64,000 nt of DNA from positions 1-64,000 of the forward strand of contig NZ_PKMZ01000002.1 of the NCBI RefSeq assembly GCF_002893625.1, given 5' to 3'. The position numbers and the translations under genes were made by a program. A model generated the notes under the pieces. It searched no databases. It saw only the letters and a program-made list of their open reading frames with translations, and was not told the origin of the DNA. Positions 10,701-19,271 of this stretch are shown here, one piece after another (position 1 is the first letter of the stretch; every line of letters starts with the position of its first letter). The DNA comes from Mangrovicella endophytica (GTDB lineage Bacteria > Pseudomonadota > Alphaproteobacteria > Rhizobiales > Rhizobiaceae).

Positions 10701-11169
10701 CATTGGCAAAGTCGACGCCGATGAGGCCGATCCTTGCCGCGCCCATGTGGATGGCGAGGCACACGGCCGGATAGGGCGAGTTGCGCGTGTAGTTGAGCGC
10801 CGCGGGATTGCCGAATTCGGTGCCGCCGCGCTTGCCGAGCGCGAAGCGCACGACATTGGGATGCCCGATGCCGAGATCGAGCTGTGTGAACACCGCTCTG
10901 GCGCGGCTCGCCTCGACGGCAGCGAAGCGGCCGGCCGCGAACTGGTGGCGCGTGTTGATGACGAGGAGGTAGTCCGGGGTGAACTGCCGGCCGACATCGT
11001 TGACGCCGATGGTGACGAAACGCTCCGGCTGCCGGAAATCGCGCAAGGAGGCGCCGCAGCCGCAGACGATGATCGTCTCGCCGCGATGGACATCCTTGAA
11101 GCCGGCGAGATTGCGCGGCAGCCGTGCAGCCTCGGTCAGCGCTCGATCATCGTGGTGGACAGCGCTCAT
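7729..11169 (-). CDS. Four-module enzyme: Maf/DUF115-like, glycosyltransferase, GT2, SAM methyltransferase
   Basis: A 1146-residue fusion. Residues about 20-215 (TIIVCGCGASLRDF, TIGVNDVGRQF, RIGLIGVDFANDHFF) look like the DUF115/MptE-like domain of Maf flagellin glycosylation factors. Residues about 225-530 (VVVHNGKVDPRHIRLIDEKP, HIVIDECVTGSYHRTSLEGLAAG) resemble a GT-B-type transferase. An Ala/Pro-rich linker leads to a GT2 domain (about 625-860; VILWCDPDILLPPGF with D-x-D, SGRNRAITVG). A second Pro-rich linker precedes a class I methyltransferase (about 977-1146; LRLNLGCSDASVPGFLNVDR, HDIIEHLPDKIHTMNEMWRVLRPGG). The chosen start forms a TGATG junction with the giant gene. Probable role: build and methylate a glycan. 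Confidence 0.85.
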   Translation of the reverse strand: MSAVHHDDRALTEAARLPRNLAGFKDVHRGETIIVCGCGASLRDFRQPERFVTIGVNDVGRQFTPDYLLVINTRHQFAAGRFAAVEASRARAVFTQLDLGIGHPNVVRFALGKRGGTEFGNPAALNYTRNSPYPAVCLAIHMGAARIGLIGVDFANDHFFGATGPHPLSRELPQIDAEYRRLGEACARLGVEIVNLSARSRLTAFPKLSLEAFDAASRRPASSLRIVSYATTPIAGVPAILGRAIAEKASHAGRAVWARNGYGNGVVFDGDVEYERDPRQAADLIEAADVVVVHNGKVDPRHIRLIDEKPVVTLAHNYIWNVDRRFVAQGFPGLVVGQYQATLPEFAGWAPVPNPMLLDAEDGTAEGLAPGAGLVTIAYLPSGRHESYPAGHRLFWHAKGYRSTMAVLDALAESHGIRLEVVRSGQVSHRQSLAMKRRAHIVIDECVTGSYHRTSLEGLAAGAVVVNGIGRLPGVSELLKRCAGGAERMPFVSAGLDTLHDVLVGLIERGPQALAEDGRQNRLWMEQHWDFGRQWPAFWMPAIRRAMAVHDERRGARSGRGGADEVLRARPPEYSGSLDSGARRSEAGPATPAATPAAVGPADHLQAEATVAAAAATVTAVVPVSPTTDPEAVAAVVASLRAQGCADVLVSESGHAPALKDAATNAGGRHVFAPTNDADVSGRNRAITVGIGCALTDVILWCDPDILLPPGFVAAAMAEMEARRLDYLVPWAAMRQLGEADSRAVIEGRGDPAACPPVRTVFSRHSAHEGIGLVRRAFVERHGGLAHAFHGSAADSAFFHKATLFGRAAVTNRSGQLVYRLAKPRRDAAGEDAVAGEDAVAGTYANADGALLREVRSIGARTRFLQRFPAPTHPAAPWPGTLRLACPPGTEMLGRALAERYGPAVILCGIDEAPDRVLPAQASLGKSGATSAGLVTPAAVVALAISLTLPEPQPDAGTPPRPVAPPAPRAAEPDIIGTPRAEPLDARAAPPRPAAPLRLNLGCSDASVPGFLNVDRVELPNVDFLADLSQPWPWDDGSVEAIRAHDIIEHLPDKIHTMNEMWRVLRPGGRAEIVVPTTDGPGAFQDPTHVSFWHRRSFLYYEAGNPYRERFAASYGIRAAFRIVRESVTATMDGPKLTIALEAVKP

Positions 11170-14100
11170 CACAGTCCACCCCACCACCAGCTGTCCGGCA
11201 GGTCTCCCACCGGAATGACGATCGCGTCGAACTGGACGAGCGGCAGTGAATCGCCGTCGACGGTGCCGAAGAGGGTAATCGTCAGCGTCAGAGTCGCCGC
11301 ACGGGTCGAGCGTGGTTCCGCGCTGAACCAGGTCGCCAGCGTCCGCGCCGTCGCCTCGCCAAGGCCGCCCGGGCTCGTCACGGCAATGCCCTTCACCAGC
11401 GTTACCGCCGTTTGCGCCATCAACGGGACGCTGCCGGCCGGCGTCACGGCGTAGCCATAGGTGGCGGACAGGCTGATCGTCGGGGCAAGCCCGCCGCCGA
11501 CGGACTCGATCGGCGTCAGGATGGCGGCAAGCGTCGCGGCAAGGCTTGCAGCCGGTGTCACCGGTGGCAGCGTGCGCCGATGGACCAGCGGGATGATGGC
11601 GGAGGCAAAGCTCACCTCCTGCGTGCGGTAGATGAAGGCATCGCTCGTCGTGAAGTCTTCGACGAGGCCCGCATTGCGCACGATGCGGGCGGCGCTCGTC
11701 GCGCTCTGCCGCTCCATGATGTCGAGCGGGCCGAACTCGAAGCTCACCTGCGAGAGGTTGGGCTGGACGGTGAAGAGGTGCGTGACCTCGAACCAGGCAT
11801 CCGGCGATCCGCCGCCCATCGGGCTACCTGTGGGTGTCCAGACCTGACCGTCGGCGGTGACGATCGTCGGCCAGATGGAGGGCGGCCCGCCGGCGTCGCT
11901 GCGGCCCGACAGCGTCACCAGCGTCCCCGTTGTACCGCTCGTGGACGGCTGCTGCGTGAAGCGGAAGTGGTCGACGAAGGGATCGGCGGTGACGGTGCGC
12001 AGCATCAGACGCTGCGCATGAAAATCCTCCCAGGCCTCCGCGACTGCCAGTGCGTGCTCCTGGAACGCTTCGATTAGGTCGCCCGGCGTGTCGGGAGAAG
12101 TCGCGGCCGGCGAAGCGCTTCGTACTGGGAAGACCGCGGCCGGGATGCTGCCGAGGCTGGCCGATGCGGCTGCGTACCAAAGGCGGAAGGCAGCAAGGGC
12201 TTCGAACAAGGATTGAAGCGGATCGCCGCCATCGCGCAGCAGGCGAGCCTTCGGCGTGCCCGGCGCATTGTAGGTGACGTCGAGATAGAGCGTGTCCTGC
12301 GCCGCCAGCGAAAGCGCCAGCTCGGCCGTGTAGATCCAGCGCATCGCCGCAGCGATCTCGGCTTCGGCATTGCCGCCGCCGGACGGCGAGGTGAGCGGCG
12401 CGGCGGTCGCGGCCTGCAGCGACAGGATCGGCGTCGTCGGCTCGAAGATCAGCGGCACCGGCAGGCTGGCGGCCGGCGTGATCGGCATCTGCAGCGGCGC
12501 CGTGCCGGGCAGGGCGAATTTCAGCCAGGCCGAGGGCGTGTAGCCGAGATAGGCCTCGTCCGGCTCGAAGTCGTGTTGGAGGTAGCTGGCGGTGTAGTCG
12601 AGCGGCAGCGTCACCTCGCTCTGCATCTGCGCCTGGGCGACGGTGAGCAGCGTCGTCATCCATCCCTCGCCCGCGACGAGGTCGAGATTGCCGGCGGACA
12701 AGGAATAGGGGCTGGAGCGTCCAGCGAGAGGCGACGCATCCGCCGAACCGATGCCGCCATAAAGGCGCGGCGCGGTACCCGGACTTGCCGCCGGGGAGCC
12801 CCCGGCCGTCGTGACGGAGGCGGGGATCTGGATGATCGTGGTGACGGTGAAGGCGCTGGCGAGCGCCGTCAGCATCGCCTGCTCGAAGCGATCCTGTGCG
12901 GCGTCGAGATCGCCGAGGCCGGCCTGTTCGACGAAGAGGGGTGCCAGGCCGAGGCTGATCGCCTTCGCCAGCCGCTGCTTGACCGCGACGAGCTGCTCGA
13001 ACAGGCCCGTGCCGTTCTGAAGGTCGAGGGTGCCGATGGCGACGGCGAAGGACGGGGCGAGGAACGCATCGAAAGCGGTCAGGAAGTCGCGGGCCCAGCC
13101 GTCGAGATCGACATTCGACCAGGTCTGGCCGGCGGCTTCGCCGCTGACCGGCTTGGTGCTGAGCGGCTCCAGCGCGAAAAAGACGAGCTGGCCGCCAAAC
13201 GCGACAGCGACGCCGCTCTGCGCGCTCCAGCGCAGGCACCAGAGTGGCTGGACGGCGCCGGCTGCTGCCGTTGCGACGCCGGCCCGCTGCGCCAGCTTCA
13301 GGCAGCCGCCGGCACCGTCGAAATCCTGAAAGGCGCTTTCGAGCAGCTCGGCGAACGCCATGATGTTGCCGGCCGAACCGGGCGAGGCACCGGCGCCCGT
13401 GAGATCCGGATGCACGGCGTAGGTGACCGACGTCGCGGCCGGGATGGTTTCCTGCGCTGCCGGATCGACCAGATCCGAGGGGCGGCTGAAGGCGACGGTG
13501 ACGGTGAGCGGCACGACCAGCTCGTCGAGCGCGGCGACGGCCGAGAAGGGGACAGGCGCTGTGACCGTCCGCGTCACCGGCTCAACCACCGGCACGTCCG
13601 GCGATGCCGGCGGCGAGGACCCCACCGGCGGCAGCGCCGCGTCGATCGCCGCAGTGATGGCCTCTGCCGCTTCGATGATCGCCGCCGCCGCTCCGTCGAG
13701 AGGGGCCTCGCCGGCAAGGCTGCAGGTCACCGCGATGGAGAGGTTCGGATCGGTAAGCTGATCGAGGATCAGGCGGTAGCGGTCCGCCGCCGTCTGCCAG
13801 GCATCCAGCGCCTTCGCCGGCGGGATGCCGCTGCCGGGCGATCCCGAAGGCGGCACGATCGTGTCCGGATCGAATTGCAGCTCGACGGCCAGCTGCGCTG
13901 CCGCACCGTCGCCTTCCACGATGCGATAGCCGACGATCAGCCCCGGCCATTCACCCAGCGACACCAGCGGATCCTGGTAGAGCGGCGTACGGGTCGCCGA
14001 ATGGGTGTCCGGCAGGGCGTTGCCGTAGATGTCGAGGATGCGCAGCGCCACCGTCAGCGGTGCGTCGACAATGCCGTAGCGGTTGGCGGGGCCGGAGGGG

Positions 14101-17100
14101 CTACGCAGGAAGCCGGCCGCCGGCACGGACTGGACGTAATGGTCGATCTCGCCGCCGCTCGCGCGCAGCAGCGAGGCCGGCACGGCGTTCTGAACAGGAC
14201 CGATCGGCAGGCTCCAGTCCGAGCCCTCATAGGCGCCCGTCGCGTCGATCGAATATTGCAGCAGGTGGTAGAGCTCGCCGACCGGCACCGGATCATCGTC
14301 GCCGGGCCGGTTCCAGGTGACGGCGAAGGCGAGCGCGCCGGCCGGGGTGGTCGGGGCGTAGACGTCGACCGGCGCGCCCGAGGCGGGATCGCCAATCCCC
14401 GCATAGAGCGTGCCGCCCGCGGCGGGATCGCCGGCGACGACCACCGCATTTGCCGCTCGGGGGATCGCCGTCGGCGCCGCCGCGGCCTTCCACTCGATGA
14501 GGATGTCGAGCTCGGCCGTCTGACCGCCGGCGACGCCGGCAGAGGCGAAGAGCGCAGCCGGCAGGTCGGAGCCGTCGGCGGCCCGGTAATAAAGGAAGTA
14601 GCCGGGCGCGTTGACGACGCTGAGCTCCCAGATCAGCCGCAGGAAGCCCGGCGCGTCTGTCACCGGAGCCATGTCGGTTTCGGTGAAGGCGCTGGCGAGC
14701 GCCTGTGCTATGAACAGCCGCCCGGCCTCCGGGACCTGGTTCAGCGTCGACAGGTTGGTCTTCACCAGCAGGGTGTCCGGCGAGAGCGCGACGGAGCGCA
14801 TGATCGTCTGCGGGCGTGCCGGCGAGGCACTGGTGCCGCCGGGCGAGGTGTCGACCGTAGCCGGGTAGAGCAGCGAGATGCCGGCGCCGGAGAGGTCGCC
14901 CAGGAGCGCGGCATGGATGAGGTCGCGCGTCGCCTCGTCGGTGCCGCCGAGCTGGTAGACATGCGGCAGGTAGGATTTCGCCGCCGCATTGGCGCCGGGA
15001 GAGCCGACGACCGGCGAGCCGGAGGCCGTGACGCCAACGCTGCCCTGCGCCGGCACCTGCGACAGCGACAGGCGGATCTGCAGCGCGGCCGAAGCCAGGA
15101 TGGGCGGAGCAGGGGGCGAGGACGCCGCCGCTGCGCCGTTGCCGTCCGGCGGCGCTTGCGTCGACACGCTAATCGACAGGCCGCCGCGTGCCGCCAGCAT
15201 CGTCTGCAGCGCCTCCGGCAGCGGCAGCAGCGTCGCCGGGCCGTCGGGAGTGTCCCAGCCGAGCTGGCTCTTCAGCGCGATGAAGAGCGGCTGCGCCGTC
15301 ACCGCCGGCAGCCAGGCCATGTCGAGGACGCCGCTGATGCCGGTGGCGGGCGAGACGGCGCCGGCCCAGGTCGGGGAGGGACTGGGCGGCACGGTCGGGG
15401 GCAGCGGGATGCTGGCGGTGGCGCTGTCCCCCGGCGAGCCGTCGAAGGTGATCGGGATGGCCGGCAGGCTGGTATCGGGGTTGACGGACAGCACCGCGGC
15501 GGCCGTCGAGCCCGCCGCGGCGGCATATTGCTGGCCGCTGAGGGTGAAGAGCGGCGCCGTCGGCACGCCGGCCATGGTGGCGGGGCTCAAGGTCGCCGGC
15601 AGGTCGGCGGGGATCGGCAACTGCAGCCCGCCAAGCAGGAACCGCGATCCGATGCCGGCCGCCGAGGCGTAATCGAATGTATCGAGCAGGGCATCGAGTT
15701 CGTCATCGCCGGTCAGCCGGTCGACGAAGCCGGTGACGAGATCGGCGACGCGGAGCGGATCGGCGCCGGCATGATCGGCGGCATCGACCGCCCCCAGCAG
15801 CGCGTCCCGGTGCTGCCTCTCGTAGTCGATCGCCGCCTTCAGCAGGGCGTTGGCCGCGTTGCGCGCCTGCATCAGGAAATAGTCGAGGAACAGGAAGGTC
15901 GCGACGCTGCGTGCGCCCGGCGAGCCGCCGTCGGCCGTCGACGCGCGTCGGCCGGCGACACTGGGCGGCGCCAGTGCCAGGAGATCCTGGAAGTAGAGGG
16001 TCAGCGCCTCTGGATAATCGGCCGGCGCGGGATTGAAGCTGTCGAAGTCGACGATCGTGCCGTCCGGCGCCTTCATGCGCAGGGTGTCGAACATCGGCAG
16101 CACCGCGACGGCGCCGCCGTCGCTCCCTGCGGTGGAGTCGATGCCCGTCATGGTGAAGCTGCAGGCGTTGGCGAGGAAATCGCGCAGCTCGGCCTCGAAG
16201 GCGGGCCAGTCGCCGAGCGGCGCCGCACCGCCACTGCCGAGCGCCGCGACGATTGTGGCGAAGCGGTCGGACAGCTTGCCGTTCGGCGCGAGGTCGAGCA
16301 GCCAGGCCACCATGGCGCGGATCAGCCGTTCGAAGGAGGTGTCGGCGGGCGAGGCCGGTGAGCTTCCGGCCGGGCCGGGGCAGTCGGTGACCAGCGAGGC
16401 GATCACCGCAAAGGCCGCCGTGCCGTCCGCGGCGTAGGTCGCTGTTGGCTGCAGCAGGAAGCTCAGCTCGACCAGGGCCGGCGGCTCGCCCACCAGAATC
16501 ACGGCCGGTGTGCCGCCGCCGAGACCACTCGCCCGCAATGGTACGCCAGGCCGGATCGCGGTCGTTGTGGAGGACCCTGTGCGCAGGCGCGGCCGTTGCA
16601 GGCGCGAGCGGGCGGCGGGCCGCCGCGCGATCAGCCGCTCAGCGAGGTCGAGCGCGCCTTGCTGTGCGGGTGTCGGAAGGCCGAAGCCGCCGACGATGGC
16701 AAGGCCCGGCGCCAGCGGTCCGGCGATGGACGCCTGCGGGCCACTGCCGATGGTGAACTGGCTCGAGACCGAGGTGTGGAAGCTTAGGTGGATGGTGAAG
16801 AACAGCACCTTCACGCTGACGCGCACGCTGACATCGGCATTGACGGCGACCAGCGTCGCATAGCCGGTCTCGAAGGCGACGCCGACATTGGCGGTGAAGC
16901 TGATCGTGACGGAGGCGCGGATGACGGTGAAGTCGACCGAACCCTGGATCAGCACGGACAGGCTGGCGGTGGCGGCGAACCAGTAATGATCCGGCGGGGC
17001 ATAGACCTGACTGCCCGCCTTCCAGGCGAGCAGGCCCTGGAACGTCGCCGACAGGGAGAGGCTGATCGAGGCGCTGAAGATGCTGGCGTTGAACGCATAG

Positions 17101-18269
17101 CCTGCCGACAGCGAGACGCCCATGCCGAAGGCGAGGATCGGATTGTAGTCGACGCTCGCCTGGGCGCCCGGATTGTCGCCGCTGCGCAGCTTGGCGAAAT
17201 AGAAGCCGGCGCGGCCGATCAGGATGTCGAAGGAGATGCCGATCGAGTTGTCGCCGAGCGGCCAGCCGACATTGATGCGAAAATCGCCGTTCGTGTAGAC
17301 CCAGATCTGGAAGCCCGGCAGGATGAGGATGAAGCCTTCCAGCGGGATGCGACGCATCAGCGTCGGCAGCGTCAGGGCGCCGTAGTAGAGGCCGAGATCC
17401 GGGCTCAGCTTCTGGTAGAGGATCTCGAAGAGCAGTCCGGTAAAGGGCGTCGGCGAGTTCGCGGCGACGGTGATCTCAAGGCCGTACATGGCCGGATCGT
17501 TGAAGAGCACCCGGATGCGGAAGCCCTTCATCTCGACGTCGGCGGCGATGAACCAGCCGCGGTCGGGCTGGTAGAAATTCTGTGCCAGCGTCGTCAGCAC
17601 GGTGCGAGGATCGTCGCCCTTCAGCTCGCTTTCCAGCTGATCAAAGATCGCCGTCATCGGGTCATTGGCCGAGACCGCGACGGTCGGCCCGACCCGCTGG
17701 CCGAGGCCGAGATAGTGGATCTGGAAGGTGCCGCTCGAATCCTGCGCCGGCACGGGGAAGGGATAGGTGACGAGCTGGCTCTTCGGCGCGCCAGGCCCGC
17801 CGTCGGGCGTGACGGTCGGCGTCGTGACCTTGGCGCGCAGATCAAGGCCGCCGGCCGCCGCGTCGTAGCCGATATAGAGGGACTGGACGGAGAAGTCCGG
17901 CGTGACCGAAACGGTGACGCCGCCGCCAAGATCGATCTCGCCGCCGATCTTTATGGGCTCGAGGAGATCGAGCGCGAGATACACCGACGTCGCGTTCGGG
18001 TTCGAGCCGGATGGCCCGAGCCACAGGCTCGGCTGGATCTCGGTATCGGCGCCGGCGATCTTGGCCCAGGCGCCAAGGTCCGGCAGCCCGAAGCCGGCGA
18101 TATCCTCGATGGCGTTGCTGAGGTCCTGCCAGATGTCTGCAAGGCTGACAGGCTTGCCGGCGGCGACCCTGATCGAGAAAGGGCCGCCGGCGAGCGTCAG
18201 GTCGACCGTCGCCTCGAACCCGAAGACGGTGACGCTCGCCTGCAGCACTACATCGATATCGTCTGCCAT
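11169..18269 (-). CDS. Giant beta-rich protein of unknown function (2366 aa)
   Basis: The largest gene in the window; no family recognised. There is no signal peptide (MADDIDVVLQASVTVFGFEA), no RTX nonapeptides and no LPXTG-type anchor. Residues about 330-510 consist of alternating hydrophobic/polar strands rich in Ser, Ala and Val (IFSASISLSLSATFQGLL, VDFTVIRASVTISFTANVG, ADVSVRVSVKVLFFTIHLSF), as in a long beta-sheet, barrel or lipid-lining groove. The remaining 1800 residues are low in Lys and Cys, rich in Ala, Pro and Thr, and carry frequent G/A-S-P turns. The downstream glycosyltransferase gene starts on its stop codon (TGATG), so production of both is linked. It could be a surface fibre, adhesin, toxin or lipid carrier; none is shown. 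Confidence 0.8.
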   Translation of the reverse strand: MADDIDVVLQASVTVFGFEATVDLTLAGGPFSIRVAAGKPVSLADIWQDLSNAIEDIAGFGLPDLGAWAKIAGADTEIQPSLWLGPSGSNPNATSVYLALDLLEPIKIGGEIDLGGGVTVSVTPDFSVQSLYIGYDAAAGGLDLRAKVTTPTVTPDGGPGAPKSQLVTYPFPVPAQDSSGTFQIHYLGLGQRVGPTVAVSANDPMTAIFDQLESELKGDDPRTVLTTLAQNFYQPDRGWFIAADVEMKGFRIRVLFNDPAMYGLEITVAANSPTPFTGLLFEILYQKLSPDLGLYYGALTLPTLMRRIPLEGFILILPGFQIWVYTNGDFRINVGWPLGDNSIGISFDILIGRAGFYFAKLRSGDNPGAQASVDYNPILAFGMGVSLSAGYAFNASIFSASISLSLSATFQGLLAWKAGSQVYAPPDHYWFAATASLSVLIQGSVDFTVIRASVTISFTANVGVAFETGYATLVAVNADVSVRVSVKVLFFTIHLSFHTSVSSQFTIGSGPQASIAGPLAPGLAIVGGFGLPTPAQQGALDLAERLIARRPAARSRLQRPRLRTGSSTTTAIRPGVPLRASGLGGGTPAVILVGEPPALVELSFLLQPTATYAADGTAAFAVIASLVTDCPGPAGSSPASPADTSFERLIRAMVAWLLDLAPNGKLSDRFATIVAALGSGGAAPLGDWPAFEAELRDFLANACSFTMTGIDSTAGSDGGAVAVLPMFDTLRMKAPDGTIVDFDSFNPAPADYPEALTLYFQDLLALAPPSVAGRRASTADGGSPGARSVATFLFLDYFLMQARNAANALLKAAIDYERQHRDALLGAVDAADHAGADPLRVADLVTGFVDRLTGDDELDALLDTFDYASAAGIGSRFLLGGLQLPIPADLPATLSPATMAGVPTAPLFTLSGQQYAAAAGSTAAAVLSVNPDTSLPAIPITFDGSPGDSATASIPLPPTVPPSPSPTWAGAVSPATGISGVLDMAWLPAVTAQPLFIALKSQLGWDTPDGPATLLPLPEALQTMLAARGGLSISVSTQAPPDGNGAAAASSPPAPPILASAALQIRLSLSQVPAQGSVGVTASGSPVVGSPGANAAAKSYLPHVYQLGGTDEATRDLIHAALLGDLSGAGISLLYPATVDTSPGGTSASPARPQTIMRSVALSPDTLLVKTNLSTLNQVPEAGRLFIAQALASAFTETDMAPVTDAPGFLRLIWELSVVNAPGYFLYYRAADGSDLPAALFASAGVAGGQTAELDILIEWKAAAAPTAIPRAANAVVVAGDPAAGGTLYAGIGDPASGAPVDVYAPTTPAGALAFAVTWNRPGDDDPVPVGELYHLLQYSIDATGAYEGSDWSLPIGPVQNAVPASLLRASGGEIDHYVQSVPAAGFLRSPSGPANRYGIVDAPLTVALRILDIYGNALPDTHSATRTPLYQDPLVSLGEWPGLIVGYRIVEGDGAAAQLAVELQFDPDTIVPPSGSPGSGIPPAKALDAWQTAADRYRLILDQLTDPNLSIAVTCSLAGEAPLDGAAAAIIEAAEAITAAIDAALPPVGSSPPASPDVPVVEPVTRTVTAPVPFSAVAALDELVVPLTVTVAFSRPSDLVDPAAQETIPAATSVTYAVHPDLTGAGASPGSAGNIMAFAELLESAFQDFDGAGGCLKLAQRAGVATAAAGAVQPLWCLRWSAQSGVAVAFGGQLVFFALEPLSTKPVSGEAAGQTWSNVDLDGWARDFLTAFDAFLAPSFAVAIGTLDLQNGTGLFEQLVAVKQRLAKAISLGLAPLFVEQAGLGDLDAAQDRFEQAMLTALASAFTVTTIIQIPASVTTAGGSPAASPGTAPRLYGGIGSADASPLAGRSSPYSLSAGNLDLVAGEGWMTTLLTVAQAQMQSEVTLPLDYTASYLQHDFEPDEAYLGYTPSAWLKFALPGTAPLQMPITPAASLPVPLIFEPTTPILSLQAATAAPLTSPSGGGNAEAEIAAAMRWIYTAELALSLAAQDTLYLDVTYNAPGTPKARLLRDGGDPLQSLFEALAAFRLWYAAASASLGSIPAAVFPVRSASPAATSPDTPGDLIEAFQEHALAVAEAWEDFHAQRLMLRTVTADPFVDHFRFTQQPSTSGTTGTLVTLSGRSDAGGPPSIWPTIVTADGQVWTPTGSPMGGGSPDAWFEVTHLFTVQPNLSQVSFEFGPLDIMERQSATSAARIVRNAGLVEDFTTSDAFIYRTQEVSFASAIIPLVHRRTLPPVTPAASLAATLAAILTPIESVGGGLAPTISLSATYGYAVTPAGSVPLMAQTAVTLVKGIAVTSPGGLGEATARTLATWFSAEPRSTRAATLTLTITLFGTVDGDSLPLVQFDAIVIPVGDLPDSWWWGGL

Positions 18270-18342
18270 TCCGCCAGCCCCTGACGCGTCCCTCCAGCCG
18301 CAGTCCTTTCAGGGACGTGCGGCCTCGCCTCGCTGCGAGCGT

Positions 18343-18819
18343 TCAGGGGCTCGTCGTGGTGCCGGGCTTGTTCACGAGCACGCCGATCGAGTTGATCGTC
18401 AGGAAGCTCGTCAGCTGCAGGTCGATCGGGAAGGAGACACCCAGCGTGAAGGTGCCGGCCGCGACATTGATGTTGAGGACGGTGATGATCAGGTCGGTGG
18501 TCGCGATCTGCTCGATGGCATTCTTGAAGTCACCCAGGAACGCCGGATCGTCCGGGATCTGCTGGATATAGCCATCCAGTTCGGGCCAGCTGAGCGGCAG
18601 GCCGAGGTTCGTGTTGAGATAGTTGAGGAAGTTCGCGATCGAGCCGATGTCGACGGGGCTCGACAGCGAGAAAACAAGGTTCTTGATACCATTGCTGATG
18701 TCGCCGGTGTTGATCGGGACGGTCTGGCCGTTGAAGTCGATGCTGGCGAGAAACGAGACGCTGGTGCCGCTCGGCGGCGAAGCGGTGGCGGCGTAGGTGG
18801 CGACGGGCTGCAGGGCCAT
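18343..18819 (-). CDS. Hypothetical protein (158 aa) of the giant-protein cluster
   Basis: Unrecognised. A good ribosome site (AAGGAGA) precedes the ATG. The sequence has two strand-rich halves (SVSFLASIDFNGQTVPIN; LIITVLNINVAAGTFTLGVSF) around a helical centre (IANFLNYLNTNLGLPLSWPELDGYIQQI). It has no signal peptide and no Cys. The helix-then-Leu-Pro pattern resembles the N-terminal portion of the adjacent giant protein (NAIEDIAGFGLPDLGAW) and the 91-residue protein (WLGGLFGIVLPQLPF), hinting at a shared small module. A 73-base gap separates it from the giant gene. Confidence 0.7.
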   Translation of the reverse strand: MALQPVATYAATASPPSGTSVSFLASIDFNGQTVPINTGDISNGIKNLVFSLSSPVDIGSIANFLNYLNTNLGLPLSWPELDGYIQQIPDDPAFLGDFKNAIEQIATTDLIITVLNINVAAGTFTLGVSFPIDLQLTSFLTINSIGVLVNKPGTTTSP

Positions 18820-18867
18820 GGACGTTCTCCTTCGATGCGCTTCGGGGACTGATGGCTGAGGGGGCAG

Positions 18868-18999
18868 TCAGAACCGGCGGAACAGGCTGGCGAGGCCGCG
18901 GGACCGTGGCGCGTGCCGGTGGGTGCGACGCGGCGGTCCGGTGAGAGGCTGCGTTGGCGGAGCTGGCGATACGCCAGTCGAGGCGAATCGCGGGCTCAT
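18868..18999 (-). CDS. Possible tiny ORF (43 aa), Arg-rich tail
   Basis: An ATG overlaps the stop of the 91-residue gene in an ATGA junction, the same style as elsewhere in the cluster, and the frame fills an otherwise empty 176-base gap. The product is Pro/Thr-rich, then basic (PPRRTHRHAPRSRGLASLFRRF). It could be a genuine small protein, or the remnant of a C-terminal extension of the 91-residue protein lost by a one-base shift. There is no independent support. Confidence 0.35.
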   Translation of the reverse strand: MSPRFASTGVSPAPPTQPLTGPPRRTHRHAPRSRGLASLFRRF

Positions 19000-19271
19000 C
19001 GGCGGCGAACCGGGCGTGCGTTCCGCAACTCGATGCTGATCGCCTCGATGGAGACCGCGATGCCCGGGATCGGCAGGATCCAGCTTTCCGCCAGCGGAAT
19101 CGTCCAGGGCAGCGGATCGCCCGGCGATGGCAGCGGCTCGCTGACCGTCAGGTCGAAGAGGCCGGCGAGCCTGCTGTAGACGCCGGCGAAGGGCAGTTGC
19201 GGCAGGACGATCCCGAAGAGGCCGCCGAGCCAGCTCATCACCGCGTTCACCGTCTCCGCAGGCGAGCTCAT
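18996..19271 (-). CDS. Hypothetical protein (91 aa) of the giant-protein cluster
   Basis: Unrecognised. The ATG overlaps the stop of the 1200-residue gene (ATGA), giving translational coupling. The N-terminal half is hydrophobic and helical (NAVMSWLGGLFGIVLPQLPFAGVYSRLAGLF); the rest is Pro-rich with a strand (IPGIAVSIEAISIEL) and ends in RPVRRR. It is too short for a secretion signal call, although the N-terminal helix could touch a membrane. It may share a module with the 158-residue protein. Confidence 0.6.
   Translation of the reverse strand: MSSPAETVNAVMSWLGGLFGIVLPQLPFAGVYSRLAGLFDLTVSEPLPSPGDPLPWTIPLAESWILPIPGIAVSIEAISIELRNARPVRRR

Noticed and set aside
8800-11454. An 884-codon plus-strand frame opposite the four-module enzyme
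   Set aside because: The minus-strand product has clear transferase and methyltransferase motifs; the plus frame is a shadow rich in Arg, Asp and His.
12213-16361. A 1382-codon open frame on the plus strand opposite the giant gene
   Set aside because: It is Arg/Gly-rich with no family motif, a typical antisense shadow of GC-rich coding sequence; the minus-strand frame is longer, has sensible composition and couples to its neighbours.
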